In this document: one piece after another, positions 31,352 through 40,572 of the stretch
How the letters are laid out: each line of letters begins with the position of its first letter
How positions within the stretch are numbered: position 1 is the stretch's first letter
Assembly: GCA_932521035.1 (NCBI GenBank)
Contig: OW051494.1
Location: 9,844,001 to 9,908,000, forward strand
DNA from: Oscheius dolichura
Taxonomy: Eukaryota > Nematoda > Chromadorea > Rhabditida > Rhabditidae
Direction: 5' to 3'
Length of the DNA stretch: 64,000 bases
Notes under the pieces: generated by a model
The model's input: the letters and a program-made list of their open reading frames with translations, nothing else
Database searches by the model: none
What the model was told of the DNA's origin: nothing
Position numbers and translations under genes: made by a program

Positions 31352-32750
31352 ATGCCTGGGAATAATCTGGATCTTTCGATGTTTGAGTCTCCTGGGAGGA
31401 ACACTCAAGAGCAAGAATTGACGGTATCCCTGGCCCCGAACGTGCCCCCTCGTCAGGCCAAGAACGTGCCCCCTTCTCGTGTGTGTTGGACAGCTCAGGA
31501 GCTGGTGGCTGCTCTTGATTACATGGATCTTACGGACAAAGACGCCTCAGGACCGCGTATTGAAGAGGAGGATGATGAGGACGACGAATGGATGATGCAA
31601 GGGCTTGGTGAGAGAGCAGAAGCCGAAGAAGACTACGACAACGGAGGACATCATCCGAAAGTTGATGGTACCACCAAAGCATTCTATGGGTTGGAGGAGT
31701 TCTTCCGTGACGTCAAGACTAACAATGTTGCCGTTCCGGACACGTTTGCCTTTTTCGTCGTCCAGAAGGTGGAAAACTCAAGCAAATGGATTGAAGAACT
31801 AGAGCCTCTGCTTATTAGCGGACAAAAAAATGGAGACAAGCTGGAGCTGCTTATTGTTTTCCCCTCGCCTACTGTATACACTATGATAACATCTCGGATG
31901 CCTAATGGAACAACCGTCACACCGTTAAAAACCGCCGACTACAAGACATTCTCAAAGGACTGGTTGGAAGTATCTTGTTATTGCCAAGGCAAGCTGGTTC
32001 ACCTGCCAAATAATCTGGACAATATAATCTCCAACTACATGATACAAGCTGTGAAAGAGGGAGTGGATCCAAGTACACTATCCTTTGTTGACGGGCGAGT
32101 CTTTAACCGAAACGAAAATATCATCCGAAGAATCTATGAGGACAAGGCGCAGGAAATCCACCAAAGGCAAAATATGGTGGGTTTTTATACGATCTACTTT
32201 TAAAAATATACTCTAGGTCTGCTACTACTTTACAGGACCCCCGGGTTCGGGAAAATCCAGTCTAGCGCGCCTTCTAGGCCGGAAAGGAGAAGTGGCAACA
32301 TGCATCTGGGCCCGGAGTAACTTCGTAAAATACAGCAACGAACGTGTATACGTAATTGATGAGCTCTCGCGGGACTTGACGAACGACACAAACTCCATGG
32401 GTGTCACTTCGTTATTAGAAGTCGCTCAACCCGGACCCGCCTTGGTAAATGTGAAGGGAAAGACCCTTTACAGCTGTGCAACGGTTGTCGTCATTATAAG
32501 CAACCATCAGCCAGGCGATCTGCGGTTTAGCCTCGATCGGGCCACTAACGACGCCCAAAGGCTTGCCCTCCTCAGAAGAATCACTTTCCTCGTGCAGTTC
32601 GAAGGCGGACGGATGCCGGTGGTCGAAAAGACTCGACAAAGAGAAGAGGAGGAAAGGAACAACGGCAAAGCCGTGGCCATATTTCCGGATATTCCTGAAA
32701 TATGGAAGCAATGGAATGTGAAGCCGGTTGAAGAAGCAGACGCAGAATGA
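31352..32750 (+). CDS. CRESS-virus-type Rep protein, superfamily 3 helicase (endogenous)
   Basis: Exons 31352-32176 and 32217-32750, 452 residues. An in-frame ATG at 31295 lies inside the stem-loop and is less likely. The second exon carries an SF3 helicase: Walker A GPPGSGKSS, Walker B-like VYVIDEL, a motif C-like VVIISNHQP, and an arginine-finger region LALLRRITFLV. This order and spacing matches circovirus-like Rep proteins. The N-terminal half is acidic (EEEDDEDDEW); the HUH nickase motifs expected of a Rep endonuclease are not recognisable. The frame is fully open, so the gene may still be expressed. A 40-nt intron separates the halves. Confidence 0.7.
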
Positions 32751-32970
32751 GACCAGTTTCCTCTTCGACTTACGCCAGTGTAGTACCAAACTACGTATCA
32801 TCAATCCTTTTGTGTTTCTGTATTTTTTTAAAATGAATAAACCGTCGTAAGAAATAATAGTTCTCTTATTAATCTAGAGATGTTTTTATTTTATCTGACA
32901 TATGTTCTTCTCTTCATCCTCCTTCTCCTCTACATCGAAACTGTATTCTGAACTCTAGAGACTGAAAAAT
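32516..32970 (+). repeat. Direct duplication, copy 1 (Rep 3' end and flank)
   Basis: Nearly identical to 36488-36945, from GCGATCTGCGGTTTAGCC to GAACTCTAGAGACTGAA. The terminal GAACTCTAGAGACTGAA motif is repeated two or three times at 32950-33002 and again at 36113-36155. Confidence 0.95.
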
Positions 32971-33014
32971 GAACTCTAGAGACTGAAAATGAACTCTAGA
33001 GGAGATGTGTTTTT

Positions 33015-34960
33015 CACGCTGTGCATTTCAGTAATTCCACTAATATTGAAGATAGTGAAGTAACACATCCTTATCCAGTAGAATTGGATCATTTTAAAAT
33101 TCCTGAGCGGCAGCTGGAATCTGCTGATATTTTAGTAAGCATTTCTTATGTATTTTATATTTTTGTTTTGTAGGAGCCGCCTAAATTGTTAGAAAATAAG
33201 AAAAAAAAAAGAAAAATGTTAGTTAATACTAAAGAAGGACTAGAACGGCTGCTAAGTATTCTTAACAATGAGAAAGAATTCGCCATCGACTTGGAGCACA
33301 ATAATCAGCGAAATTTCCTTGGAATAACGTGCCTTATTCAAATATCAACGCGGACTACCGACTATATTGTTGATCCTTTTCCAATTTGGGACGAGCTACC
33401 TGTTTTGAACGAGCCTTTCACAAATCCGGATATTCTGAAGGTATTTCTGCTTATATTTCAAGCTATATTGTTGTATAATTCAGGTTTTCCATGGAGGAGA
33501 TAGTGATATTCAATAGTTGCAAAGAGATTTTGGTATTCATTTTTGGTATTATATTTCAAGCTATATTGTTGTATAATTCAGATTTTCCATGGAGGAGATA
33601 GTGATATTCAATGGTTGCAAAGAGATTTTGGTATTCATGTTGTCAATATGTTCGATACTTATCTGGCAATGAAACTACTGGAAATGCCGAAGTTTTCTCT
33701 ACTATATCTTGTGAAGAACTATTGTGATGTTACGCTAAATAAGCAGCTACAATTGTCAGATTGGAGAACAAAGTTGTATTTATTTTTGGATCTAATTTAA
33801 TGATATTTTCAGACCATTGAGCCAAGAACAATTGGAATACGCACGTTGTGATACTCATTATCTTCTATACTGTTATGATAGATGCCGTGAAGATTTAATA
33901 CAAAAAGGAAATGAATTTAACAATCTTCTCAAATCTGTATACGACAAGAGCGCTGTTATATGTGGAAAGGTAATCAAGTTTTCTGCTTTTTAATAGTTGT
34001 AAATTTAGCCATACGAAAAACCTATCTTTGATCCATTAGGCTACGAATATTTCCTAACTGCTAAGCGAACATTCAATAGTCAACAAGTCTTCGCTTTGAA
34101 GGAGCTCTGGAGATGGAGAGACACCGTTGCTAGAACAGAAGACGAAAGTGTAAACTATGTGCTACCCACAAATATGATGTTGAACATTTGTGATGTTTGT
34201 TTTATTGCTGGCAATTTTCTTTATATGTTAAAATTTAGGCTTTACCACGTGAAGCACAAGGAATAGCTGCCTGTTGTAATCCTGTGCCAGAGATGGTGAA
34301 AAAACACATATTGGAGCTGCATAAGATCATTTATATTGGAAATATTTGATATTCAGGTGTAATTTGGACTTTCTCATTCACCCTATGATGAGGAGATTGG
34401 TAAAGCGGCTGTAAAAGATGATCCTAAGATGGTTCCTCGAAAAGCAAACAAGGATGCATATTTCTTACTAGACGAAAAAGGAGATTCGGCAGTTTTTTTG
34501 CCACAGCTAAAGGTTGTTGTTGTTGTTTGCAATTTAATTTTATTGGAATTTTAGATATCTGATCAGAAATTACTCAAGCAAATTATTTCTGAATTAGAGG
34601 AATGGAGCACACCGTATGAGCGCTATTCTATCGGTGTAAAGAAAGCTGCCGAACAGGAAGCTCAACGAAAAGAAGAGGAAGAAAAGAAGAAAAGGGAAAT
34701 GGGAGTCGTTGAAAAGAAACTCTATTATCATCATGATCCGATTAATCCACGGCCGAAGGATGCTCAACTAATTGTCAGTTTTATTTATTTTATTTTTACT
34801 TTACAAAAGATTTTAGAATGTCAATGTTGATAATATCGAGCTTTCTGAAAAGAGAATTGATGATGTTCAAGAAGTACAAGTTTTATGCCAAATCAAGGCA
34901 GGACATAATTTTCTACTATCAAACAGTTGTTTTATTGACTTTTTTGTTATTTGTTAATTT
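33015..34960 (+). pseudogene. 5'-truncated, damaged rrp6/EXOSC10 exonuclease gene
   Basis: Intron-containing copy of the nuclear exosome 3'-5' exonuclease. It opens abruptly at PYPVELDHFKIPERQL, a point inside the family's N-terminal half, so the PMC2NT region is absent. The DEDD exonuclease follows (EFAIDLEHNNQRNFLGITCL; GGDSDIQWLQRDFG; VVNMFDTYLAMKL; LEYARCDTHYLLY), then an HRDC-like part (FALKELWRWRDTVARTEDES) and CNPVPEMV. One 98-bp segment holding the GGDSDIQW exon is duplicated in tandem, and the first unit has TAG in place of the Trp codon. An exon near 34360 starts in a frame with a stop. Introns are very short and AT-rich, unlike the neighbours. Confidence 0.75.
33453..33648 (+). repeat. 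98-bp tandem duplication inside the rrp6 copy
   Basis: Two units start ATATTTCAAGCTATATTGTT at about 33453 and 33551. Unit 1 reads GATATTCAATAGTTGC, unit 2 GATATTCAATGGTTGC. Confidence 0.9.
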
Positions 34961-35079
34961 GTCACCATAAATCTTTTACTTATTTGTAACATTTTTACAG
35001 TTTGCTGTATTTATCCGGTACATTTCTTTCCCTTTCAGGCTCATGACAATTTTATGGATAAATAAAGTAATAGAACAAA

Positions 35080-35889
35080 ATGGCTAAGCCCCTAATAGGA
35101 CATATACGACCACTCAAATGTCAGCTTGCGTTTTTGGAAAGAGCTGACGGCTCTTGTAGTTATTCGCAAGGTCATACAACTGTTTGGGCTAGTTGTAGTG
35201 GTCCATTTCCATTTTCGTGATTTTTAAATAAATTCTAGGAGATGTCCATGTATCACGACGTGAAAATGAGAGAATGCATTTAGATGTAAGCTTTAGAGCT
35301 CCGTGCGGCGATAATTCATATAACAAGGTTAATTTTTTATTTTGTAATTGTGTAATTTCATTGTTTAGGTCAATTCACTTCTAAAATCTGCTTTACAAGC
35401 AGTTGTTAATACTTCTCTTTTCCCTAGAGCTTGTCTCACTGTAACTATTAATGCATTAGAAGATTTGGGCAGTCTTTATGCTGTTGGAATTACTGCTGCA
35501 GCCTCGGCTGTTTTGGATAATGGAGTACCGTGCAGGTTTGAATTTTTGCAGTGAATATTATTAAAATAAATTTTTTAGATCAATATTCTGTGGGATGAAT
35601 GCAGTCAGAGTAGATGGAAAATTTATCTTGAATCCAGATAATAAAACAGAACGGAGAAGTGATGCCAAATTTCTTTTTGTACTGCAACAAACTGATCAAG
35701 TAATTTTTTATTCAGTTTTTTTATAAATTTTATATTTTTAGGAAGGTATACAAATGATTGGAGCAAGGACTATTTGATCCGGATAACTTCTCATCTGCGT
35801 TGTCACTTGCTACCGAAGGATCTAAGCAAATATTTGAATTTTTGAAAGAAATTATAAAGAAGAAAGCAACAATTGAAGCAGAACTTTGA
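35080..35889 (+). pseudogene. Frameshifted rrp46/EXOSC5-like exosome subunit gene
   Basis: RNase PH-fold exosome ring subunit. It reads MAKPLIGHIRPLKCQLAFLE, then GSCSYSQGHTTVWAS, GDVHVSRRENERMHLDVSF, FPRACLTVTINALEDLGSLY and SIFCGMNAVRVDGKFILNP over about five exons. These match the RRP46 order of motifs. Near 35760-35776 the frame stops (GARTI then TGA), while a shifted frame continues GLFDPDNFSSALSLATEG to a natural stop at 35889, so there is a frameshift. The first donor site is also poor: no GT follows the expected GlyPro codons. It lies about 120 bp after the rrp6 copy, which suggests an original operon. Confidence 0.75.
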
Positions 35890-36282
35890 TCTCCTAGTCC
35901 CTCACAGTTAGTTATTTGTTATATTCAGTTTTTCCTTTCCGTTGACCCCCAGCTTTTGGAGGAATAAAACCGTCTTCGACAATTAATGGTTTTGATGTTA
36001 TCGCCGATGACAGTTGGACTAAGAGACGGTTTACGATTCCAACTGTCGAAAATTAATGACTTCGCACCTTGGTTTCAAATCGTTGAAATTTTAAAATTTC
36101 TCTGGGAAAATGAACTCTAGAGATTGAATTATGAACTTTAGAGACTGTATTCTGAACTGTAATTTTACGAAAACTTGACATCGCTTTCTAATCTGCTTCT
36201 CACTCGTTCAATAGCAGTCTGTCTGTAAAAGTCGGTAAAATTACCGGAACCCTGGTATGCATACCGAAATTTGGGGTTAAAA

Positions 36283-36290
36283 TAGGTATA
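36283..36290 (+). promoter_or_regulatory. TATA box of the short Rep-tail gene
   Basis: GGTATATAAGGCGGC lies about 80 bp upstream of ATG 36367, followed by a pyrimidine-rich stretch (TTCTTCTCATTCTTTCTCTG). Confidence 0.5.
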
Positions 36291-36366
36291 TAAGGCGGCC
36301 ATTTTCGCTTCTTCTCATTCTTTCTCTGGCTTTTTCTCTTCTCTACGACTCTTTCTCTCGGCAAGG

Positions 36367-36724
36367 ATGGCAATTTCATCGGACCTGATGGTACGTCTCT
36401 CTCTTTATCTTCTTCTCTCGTTCGTTTACTCTTTTGTCTGCGCGCAGGCGTACGTCTGTAAGTCTTGCTTAATTTTAGGCGCGTATCAGCGATCTGCGGT
36501 TTAGCCTCGATCGGGCCACTAACGACGCCCAAAGGCTTGCCCTCCTCAGAAGAATCACTTTCCTCGTGCAGTTCGAAGGCGGACGGATGCCGGTGGTCGA
36601 AAAGACTCGACAAAGAGAAGAGGAGGAAAGGAACAACGGCAAAGCCGTGGCCATATTTCCGGATATTCCTGAAATATGGAAGCAATGGAATGTGAAGCCG
36701 GTTGAAGAAGCAGACGCAGAATGA
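36367..36724 (+). CDS. Short protein made of a new start exon plus the Rep C-terminus
   Basis: Exon 1 is 36367-36390 (MAISSDLM) and exon 2 is 36479-36724, joined in phase 0, 89 residues. Exon 2 enters the duplicated Rep 3' end in its original frame (SDLRFSLDRATNDAQR to the Rep stop). It keeps the arginine-finger region but lacks the Walker A and B motifs, so it cannot be an ATPase alone. It could act as a dominant or regulatory fragment, or be an accident of the duplication. The TATA box, donor GTACGT and acceptor TTTTAG argue that it may be transcribed. Confidence 0.5.
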
Positions 36725-36945
36725 GACCAGTTTCCTCTTCGACTTACGCCAGTGTAGTACCAAACTACGTATCATCAATCCTTTTGTGTTTCTGTATTTT
36801 TTTAAAATGAATAAACCGTCGTAAGAAATAATAGTTCTCTTATTAATCTAGAGATGTTTTTATTTTATCTGACATATGTTCTTCTCTTCATCCTCCTTCT
36901 CCTCTACATCGAAACTGTATTCTGAACTCTAGAGACTGAAATATA
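36488..36945 (+). repeat. Direct duplication, copy 2 (Rep 3' end and flank)
   Basis: Partner of 32516-32970; it continues directly into the right terminal repeat. Confidence 0.95.
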
Positions 36946-36949
36946 GAAC

Positions 36950-37059
36950 ATCCATTTTGGGAAGAGAAACTCTGGGTAGACCGCGCTGATCAAGTCATTG
37001 GACCCTTATTCGTCCATTTGGCCCTAATTTTTTCATTCGATCCCTATTCTACATCAAAC
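36950..37059 (-). repeat. Right terminal inverted repeat
   Basis: The reverse complement reads GTAGAATAGGGATCGAATG, AGGGCCAAATGG, AAGGGTCCAATGACTTG, CGCGGTCTACCCAGAGTTT and CTTCCCAAAATGGATGTTCT. Three iteron-like motifs are present. It has about 23 extra bases compared with the left repeat. Confidence 0.8.
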
Positions 37060-37209
37060 TTGAAAAAGTACGCTATGAAATTGAACGCAGGGCTTCTTCT
37101 TTGAGCAAAAATTTCCTTTTCGACAGTTTATTGACCTGGCGTGATCTCTCGCTTTCACCAAAATTCCACGCCTCTTTCCTTTTTCTCTCCATCTCAAATA
37201 GCCGCCACC

Positions 37210-37688
37210 ATGACGACGCCTTGCCTTGCTGATCTATTAGACACGGCTGCTATTAAAGAAGAAGTTTGTTCATATTTTATAATCTTTACTTCTTTTGTAG
37301 CCAATTTTCAATAAAACCGAAGAAATGTGTGAGAAGAGAAGCCTCCAAAGCCATCCCCTGATCTCTGTCCTCTTCCCGAAGAAGTCCTTCCTCCTGCCGG
37401 TCAGTAATACTCATTTTTACCATGCTTTTATTTCTATCTAGCTCTCACTCCAGCCGAGAAGAAGCTCAAGGAAAACAAAAGAAAAAAAGCTGCCAAAAAG
37501 CTCGGAAAAGGTATGTTTTTCGCAATTTTCTTGGATCAACGACTGTATTTAGACAAGAAACGAAAGTTACTCCCTTCCCTGATGGATTGGAAGGCTTCGA
37601 GGCTTCTCTGAGGGAATTTCAAGCATTTTTTCCAGCTTTGGAAGAGGCCTACGTGGTCCTTGAACGGAGTCTGGCGTTGCTACAATAA
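37210..37688 (+). CDS. Possible small basic protein gene just outside the Rep element
   Basis: GCCGCCACCATG at 37201-37212 is an ideal start context. Exon 1 reads MTTPCLADLLDTAAIKEE and is followed by GTTTGT. Downstream exon-like pieces are lysine-rich (EEAQGKQKKKSCQKARKR) and then, after a 41-nt intron, acidic/leucine-rich (GLEGFEASLREFQAFFP to LERSLALLQ and TAA at 37688). I could not join exons 1-3 in one consistent phase, so the model is incomplete. It is probably a nuclear protein from its basic stretch; the function is unknown. Confidence 0.35.
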
Positions 37689-37783
37689 AAAGTATCATAT
37701 GAACTGCATTTTCTGTTTAATTATGCCCATTTTCTTGGACTGAAAGCCTTTTCTCGCCATTTTCTGGGCCAAAAGAGGGCGGA

Positions 37784-38074
37784 ATGGAGTTTTACAGGCT
37801 GATCTGTGCCGTTTTTGCCATCAGCATTCCTGCCACTTTCTTCGTCTCCTTTCTGGCCCCCTCCGACCATATTCAAAAAGTAACTGGATTCATCACTTTT
37901 CCCCTCCGATCTCATACCTTCTCATACCTTTTCAGCTATAAACAATCATTTTGTCAGTCAAAAATGGGGATCAATTTCCCCTTTCCAAATGCCATGAAGC
38001 GGTCAGACAGCAAAGATTCGAGAAGATTTCGAGAGAACGAGAAGTATCCAAGAGCAAGAGGCAAAAAATTATAA
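37784..38074 (+). CDS. Short secreted basic peptide precursor
   Basis: Exon 1 is 37784-37879 (MEFYRLICAVFAISIPATFF, a signal peptide, then SDHIQK). The downstream exon starts after TTTGTCAG at about 37960 and reads SKMGINFPFPNAMKRSDSKD to a Lys-rich end and TAA at 38074. It contains a KR pair. The nearer acceptor CTTTTCAG leads straight to a stop, so the exon choice decides whether the gene is real. Not a recognised family. Confidence 0.4.
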   Translation: MEFYRLICAVFAISIPATFFVSFLAPSDHIQKVTGFITFPLRSHTFSYLFSYKQSFCQSKMGINFPFPNAMKRSDSKDSRRFRENEKYPRARGKKL

Positions 38075-38109
38075 CACGATAGTATTCTCCGAATTTATCC
38101 ACGATCATT

Positions 38110-39026
38110 TTATTTATTATTATTTGGAAGCGTGGCAGAAGTCATATCAACAAAGATGCACTTCTTCGCGTTGACGGTGTTCGCGCCCCTCGGATCATTG
38201 GCATCGGGAATGGGGCCCAGGTTGAACTTCTTCTGCTTCCCGTCGTACTCGTTGTAGCCGTCGTAGTAGCGCCTCACGGTGGGATCCAAGATTTTTCCGC
38301 TCTTGGCGGCCTCCCTTTCGACGTCGGTAATCGTGTCGGCCGGCTGCAGGGGAAGGCTGAAGACGTCAATCAGCTCAACGTCCGAGTCTTCCGTATCCTG
38401 AGTCGAATCCGAACTATAAGAGATAGTCGAGGTCTGGGTGTCGCTCTCGCTAAAACTCCTCTCCGCGGCCCAGACTTCATCATCATAGTTCGGCACCACT
38501 ACTTCGACGGAAGGGGGATGGAAAGGCAACATCTGCTTGCCCGCTACCGACCGTTTCATCGCGGAGGGAGTTTTCATGGCGGAGCCAGTTTTCATCACGG
38601 AGCCAGTTTTCATCGCGGAGCCAGTTTTTTCCGTCGGCTTCTTTTGTTCCGTCGGCTTCTTCCCTTCCGTCTTGTTCTTCCTCTTCTTCTCGACCCAGTC
38701 CTTCAGCATGAGCCAAGGGTAGCGCTGCGGGTAGACAATGAAAAAAATTATCGGGCCAGAGATACAGTTGCAAATAAAGCACGTGATGGCGATTTGAGTC
38801 CTGAAAAAAAAGAGACATTATAATAGCGCCACCAACGGCTCAAATTGAGCTGCTCTCCTCCAAAAACTCACCAGTCAATCTCGCGTCCAGTCTGCTGGCT
38901 GCTAGGAGTTGATCCAGTGCCTCCTCCTCCTCCAGGCGACTTGCCACCAGCACCAGGAGCTGCGGTCGAGGACACCGCGTCAGTCGGGTACACACAGTAG
39001 AGCGCAAGAAAGATGACATAAAGCAT
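38110..39026 (-). CDS. Single-pass membrane protein with low-complexity Thr/Lys repeats
   Basis: Exons 39026-38872 and 38800-38110, 281 residues. The signal peptide is MLYVIFLALYCVYPTDA, followed by a short Gly/Ser/Thr-rich extracellular part. The membrane helix AITCFICNCISGPIIFFIVY spans about residues 55-74, and a cytoplasmic tail follows. The tail carries imperfect 6-residue repeats of the type TGSAMK (about five units) and a Ser/Asp/Glu-rich acidic region (STQDTEDSDVE). The C-terminus is Lys/Asn-rich. No family is recognised. In worms small single-pass proteins of this plan are often sperm-enriched; that is an inference. Confidence 0.7.
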
Positions 39027-40572
39027 CGGTTGCAGTTCTAGAAACAGAAGTTGTTAGTCAAAGTTGTAACAAGTAACCAACTTTGAATCATCGGGGAAGA
39101 TCCACAACCACACAGCGAAAGCAATTCTTTCTGAATGAGACAGACGACTGGCAGAGAGAAGTGACTGAAATAATCTCGTCGAGACGGCCGTTTGACCGTG
39201 TAAAATCGGGTCCAACCGCTTCGAAATTGCTTTCGTCAACAGAAAACGGTCAAATTACTGTCAACGTCTTCTTTGGCTGAAACCCTGCCAATTTTTACCA
39301 AATTTCGAGTCTTCACTAAAAAACGACGCCTTTTCATAGCTTTAGAATTCTTGTATGCGTGTTTGGGCAGGCACTTGGAGTGGGGAGGCCTCTGAAAGGA
39401 AGGAGTGTTGGTTTCTAGTGAGATGCCCGGGTTGAGAAGGTTTCTAACGGGGTCTTCTGTTATACGCTGGCACCCCGGGGCCCTGATAGGAATAAGAGCA
39501 AGGGAGCACGTGCAGAACGTTTATCAGACAACAGAGTTCCTTTATAAGGACAGTTCTTATAAGAATAAATCACATTACATGCCGCGTTCGATGATGTCGA
39601 CGACCGCGTCGACTGTTGCTTCTATTGTCTTCTTGCGGCAGTTGTCCCAGCGGCTCTCAAGAGCGATTTCATCTGCAGTGGGAAGGAAGTCGTCCTAGTC
39701 TTAAGAATGATTGTCCGCATTTCCCAATTCCAATAATCCTGATAGAGTGATCTGCAACTTGACATGATTGTGGTTTCTGCTTGCCACTGATGGCTGGTAA
39801 TGATCTTAATTCTTTCTCGTCCTCCATGTAGCTCCTTGAATGATGTGGTGTAGGCTGGTTGCTCTGTATTCTCGATCCAGATACGAGTCAGTGGGCCTTA
39901 ACATTTGCCGTAGTGCTGTTGTAAAGATTCTTTGACGAAAAGGTAAATGGATGCCACGATTTTCTTCATTTTCTCCAATGATGGCAATCTGCTGATTCAC
40001 GCTAAAAATTCATATTTTGGTGGAGAAAAGCAGAGTATCTTCTGGGTGAGTACAAACTTTGGCCAATGTATTGCCGAATGGTGCCCGTGGATGAGAAATG
40101 GCGAGCTCTATGTTGTCACAAGCTCTATAATCGACGCAATCGGCCTTTAAGATTGGTTACCACCATTTCCGAGCCAATCATTGTATAGAAAATTTATGAA
40201 ACGGCAGAGGGATTGCTTTGTAAACGGAAAGTCAGCACTTTGGCCAAATGTGACTGAGCTTTTTTTTAAGTTCCTAATTTTTAGGTAGCAATGATGAATG
40301 TAAGAATAAATCTTTACGATCGCCTCTGATTTCGATTTCTTTAATTCTTATTAGGTAATACCGTAACCCTTGGAGCAAAAGAACAATTTCCAAGTGCCGT
40401 CCAATGAATAAGGCTCCCCAGTTAATTTGTAAAACAATTTTAATCCCCTTTCCTGTTCGTTTTCGGGTCCTGGCGGGATTTTTTCACGTTAAAAAGCCAT
40501 TGTGCCGTCTCGTCAACCATTTCCAGTCAGTCTCGTCGTCTCTGCCATTGGTGGAACGTCGTCTCGTCTAGG
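39027..40572. other. Long stretch without a clear gene; possible decayed coding remnant
   Basis: On the minus strand 39979-39788 reads an open NQQIAIIGENEENRGIHLPF frame, and 39698-39579 reads DDFLPTADEIALESRWDNC to a stop after IIERGM. They look protein-like but lie in different frames and lack a shared start, so they may be the remains of one gene. Nothing else is recognised. Confidence 0.35.

Larger units (their letters stand above)
31039..37059. mobile_element. Rep-helicase element with terminal inverted repeats and captured exosome DNA
   Basis: Inverted repeats of about 100 bp bound the unit. Inside, from left to right, lie a 210-bp stem-loop, a spliced Rep-type helicase gene, an AT-rich block with broken rrp6 and rrp46, a TATA-driven short gene that reuses the Rep 3' end, and the right repeat. 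The Rep 3' end with flank (32516-32970) recurs at 36488-36945, so the AT-rich block is bracketed by a direct duplication. This looks like an endogenous CRESS-virus-derived or Rep-derived transposable unit that acquired cellular DNA. The exact ends and a target duplication could not be determined. Confidence 0.65.

Noticed and set aside
31352-32750. Reading the Rep-like gene as a parvovirus NS1 or Helitron helicase
   Set aside because: Walker A GPPGSGKSS and the order of motifs fit circovirus-like Rep better; no parvovirus or Helitron-specific motifs are visible.
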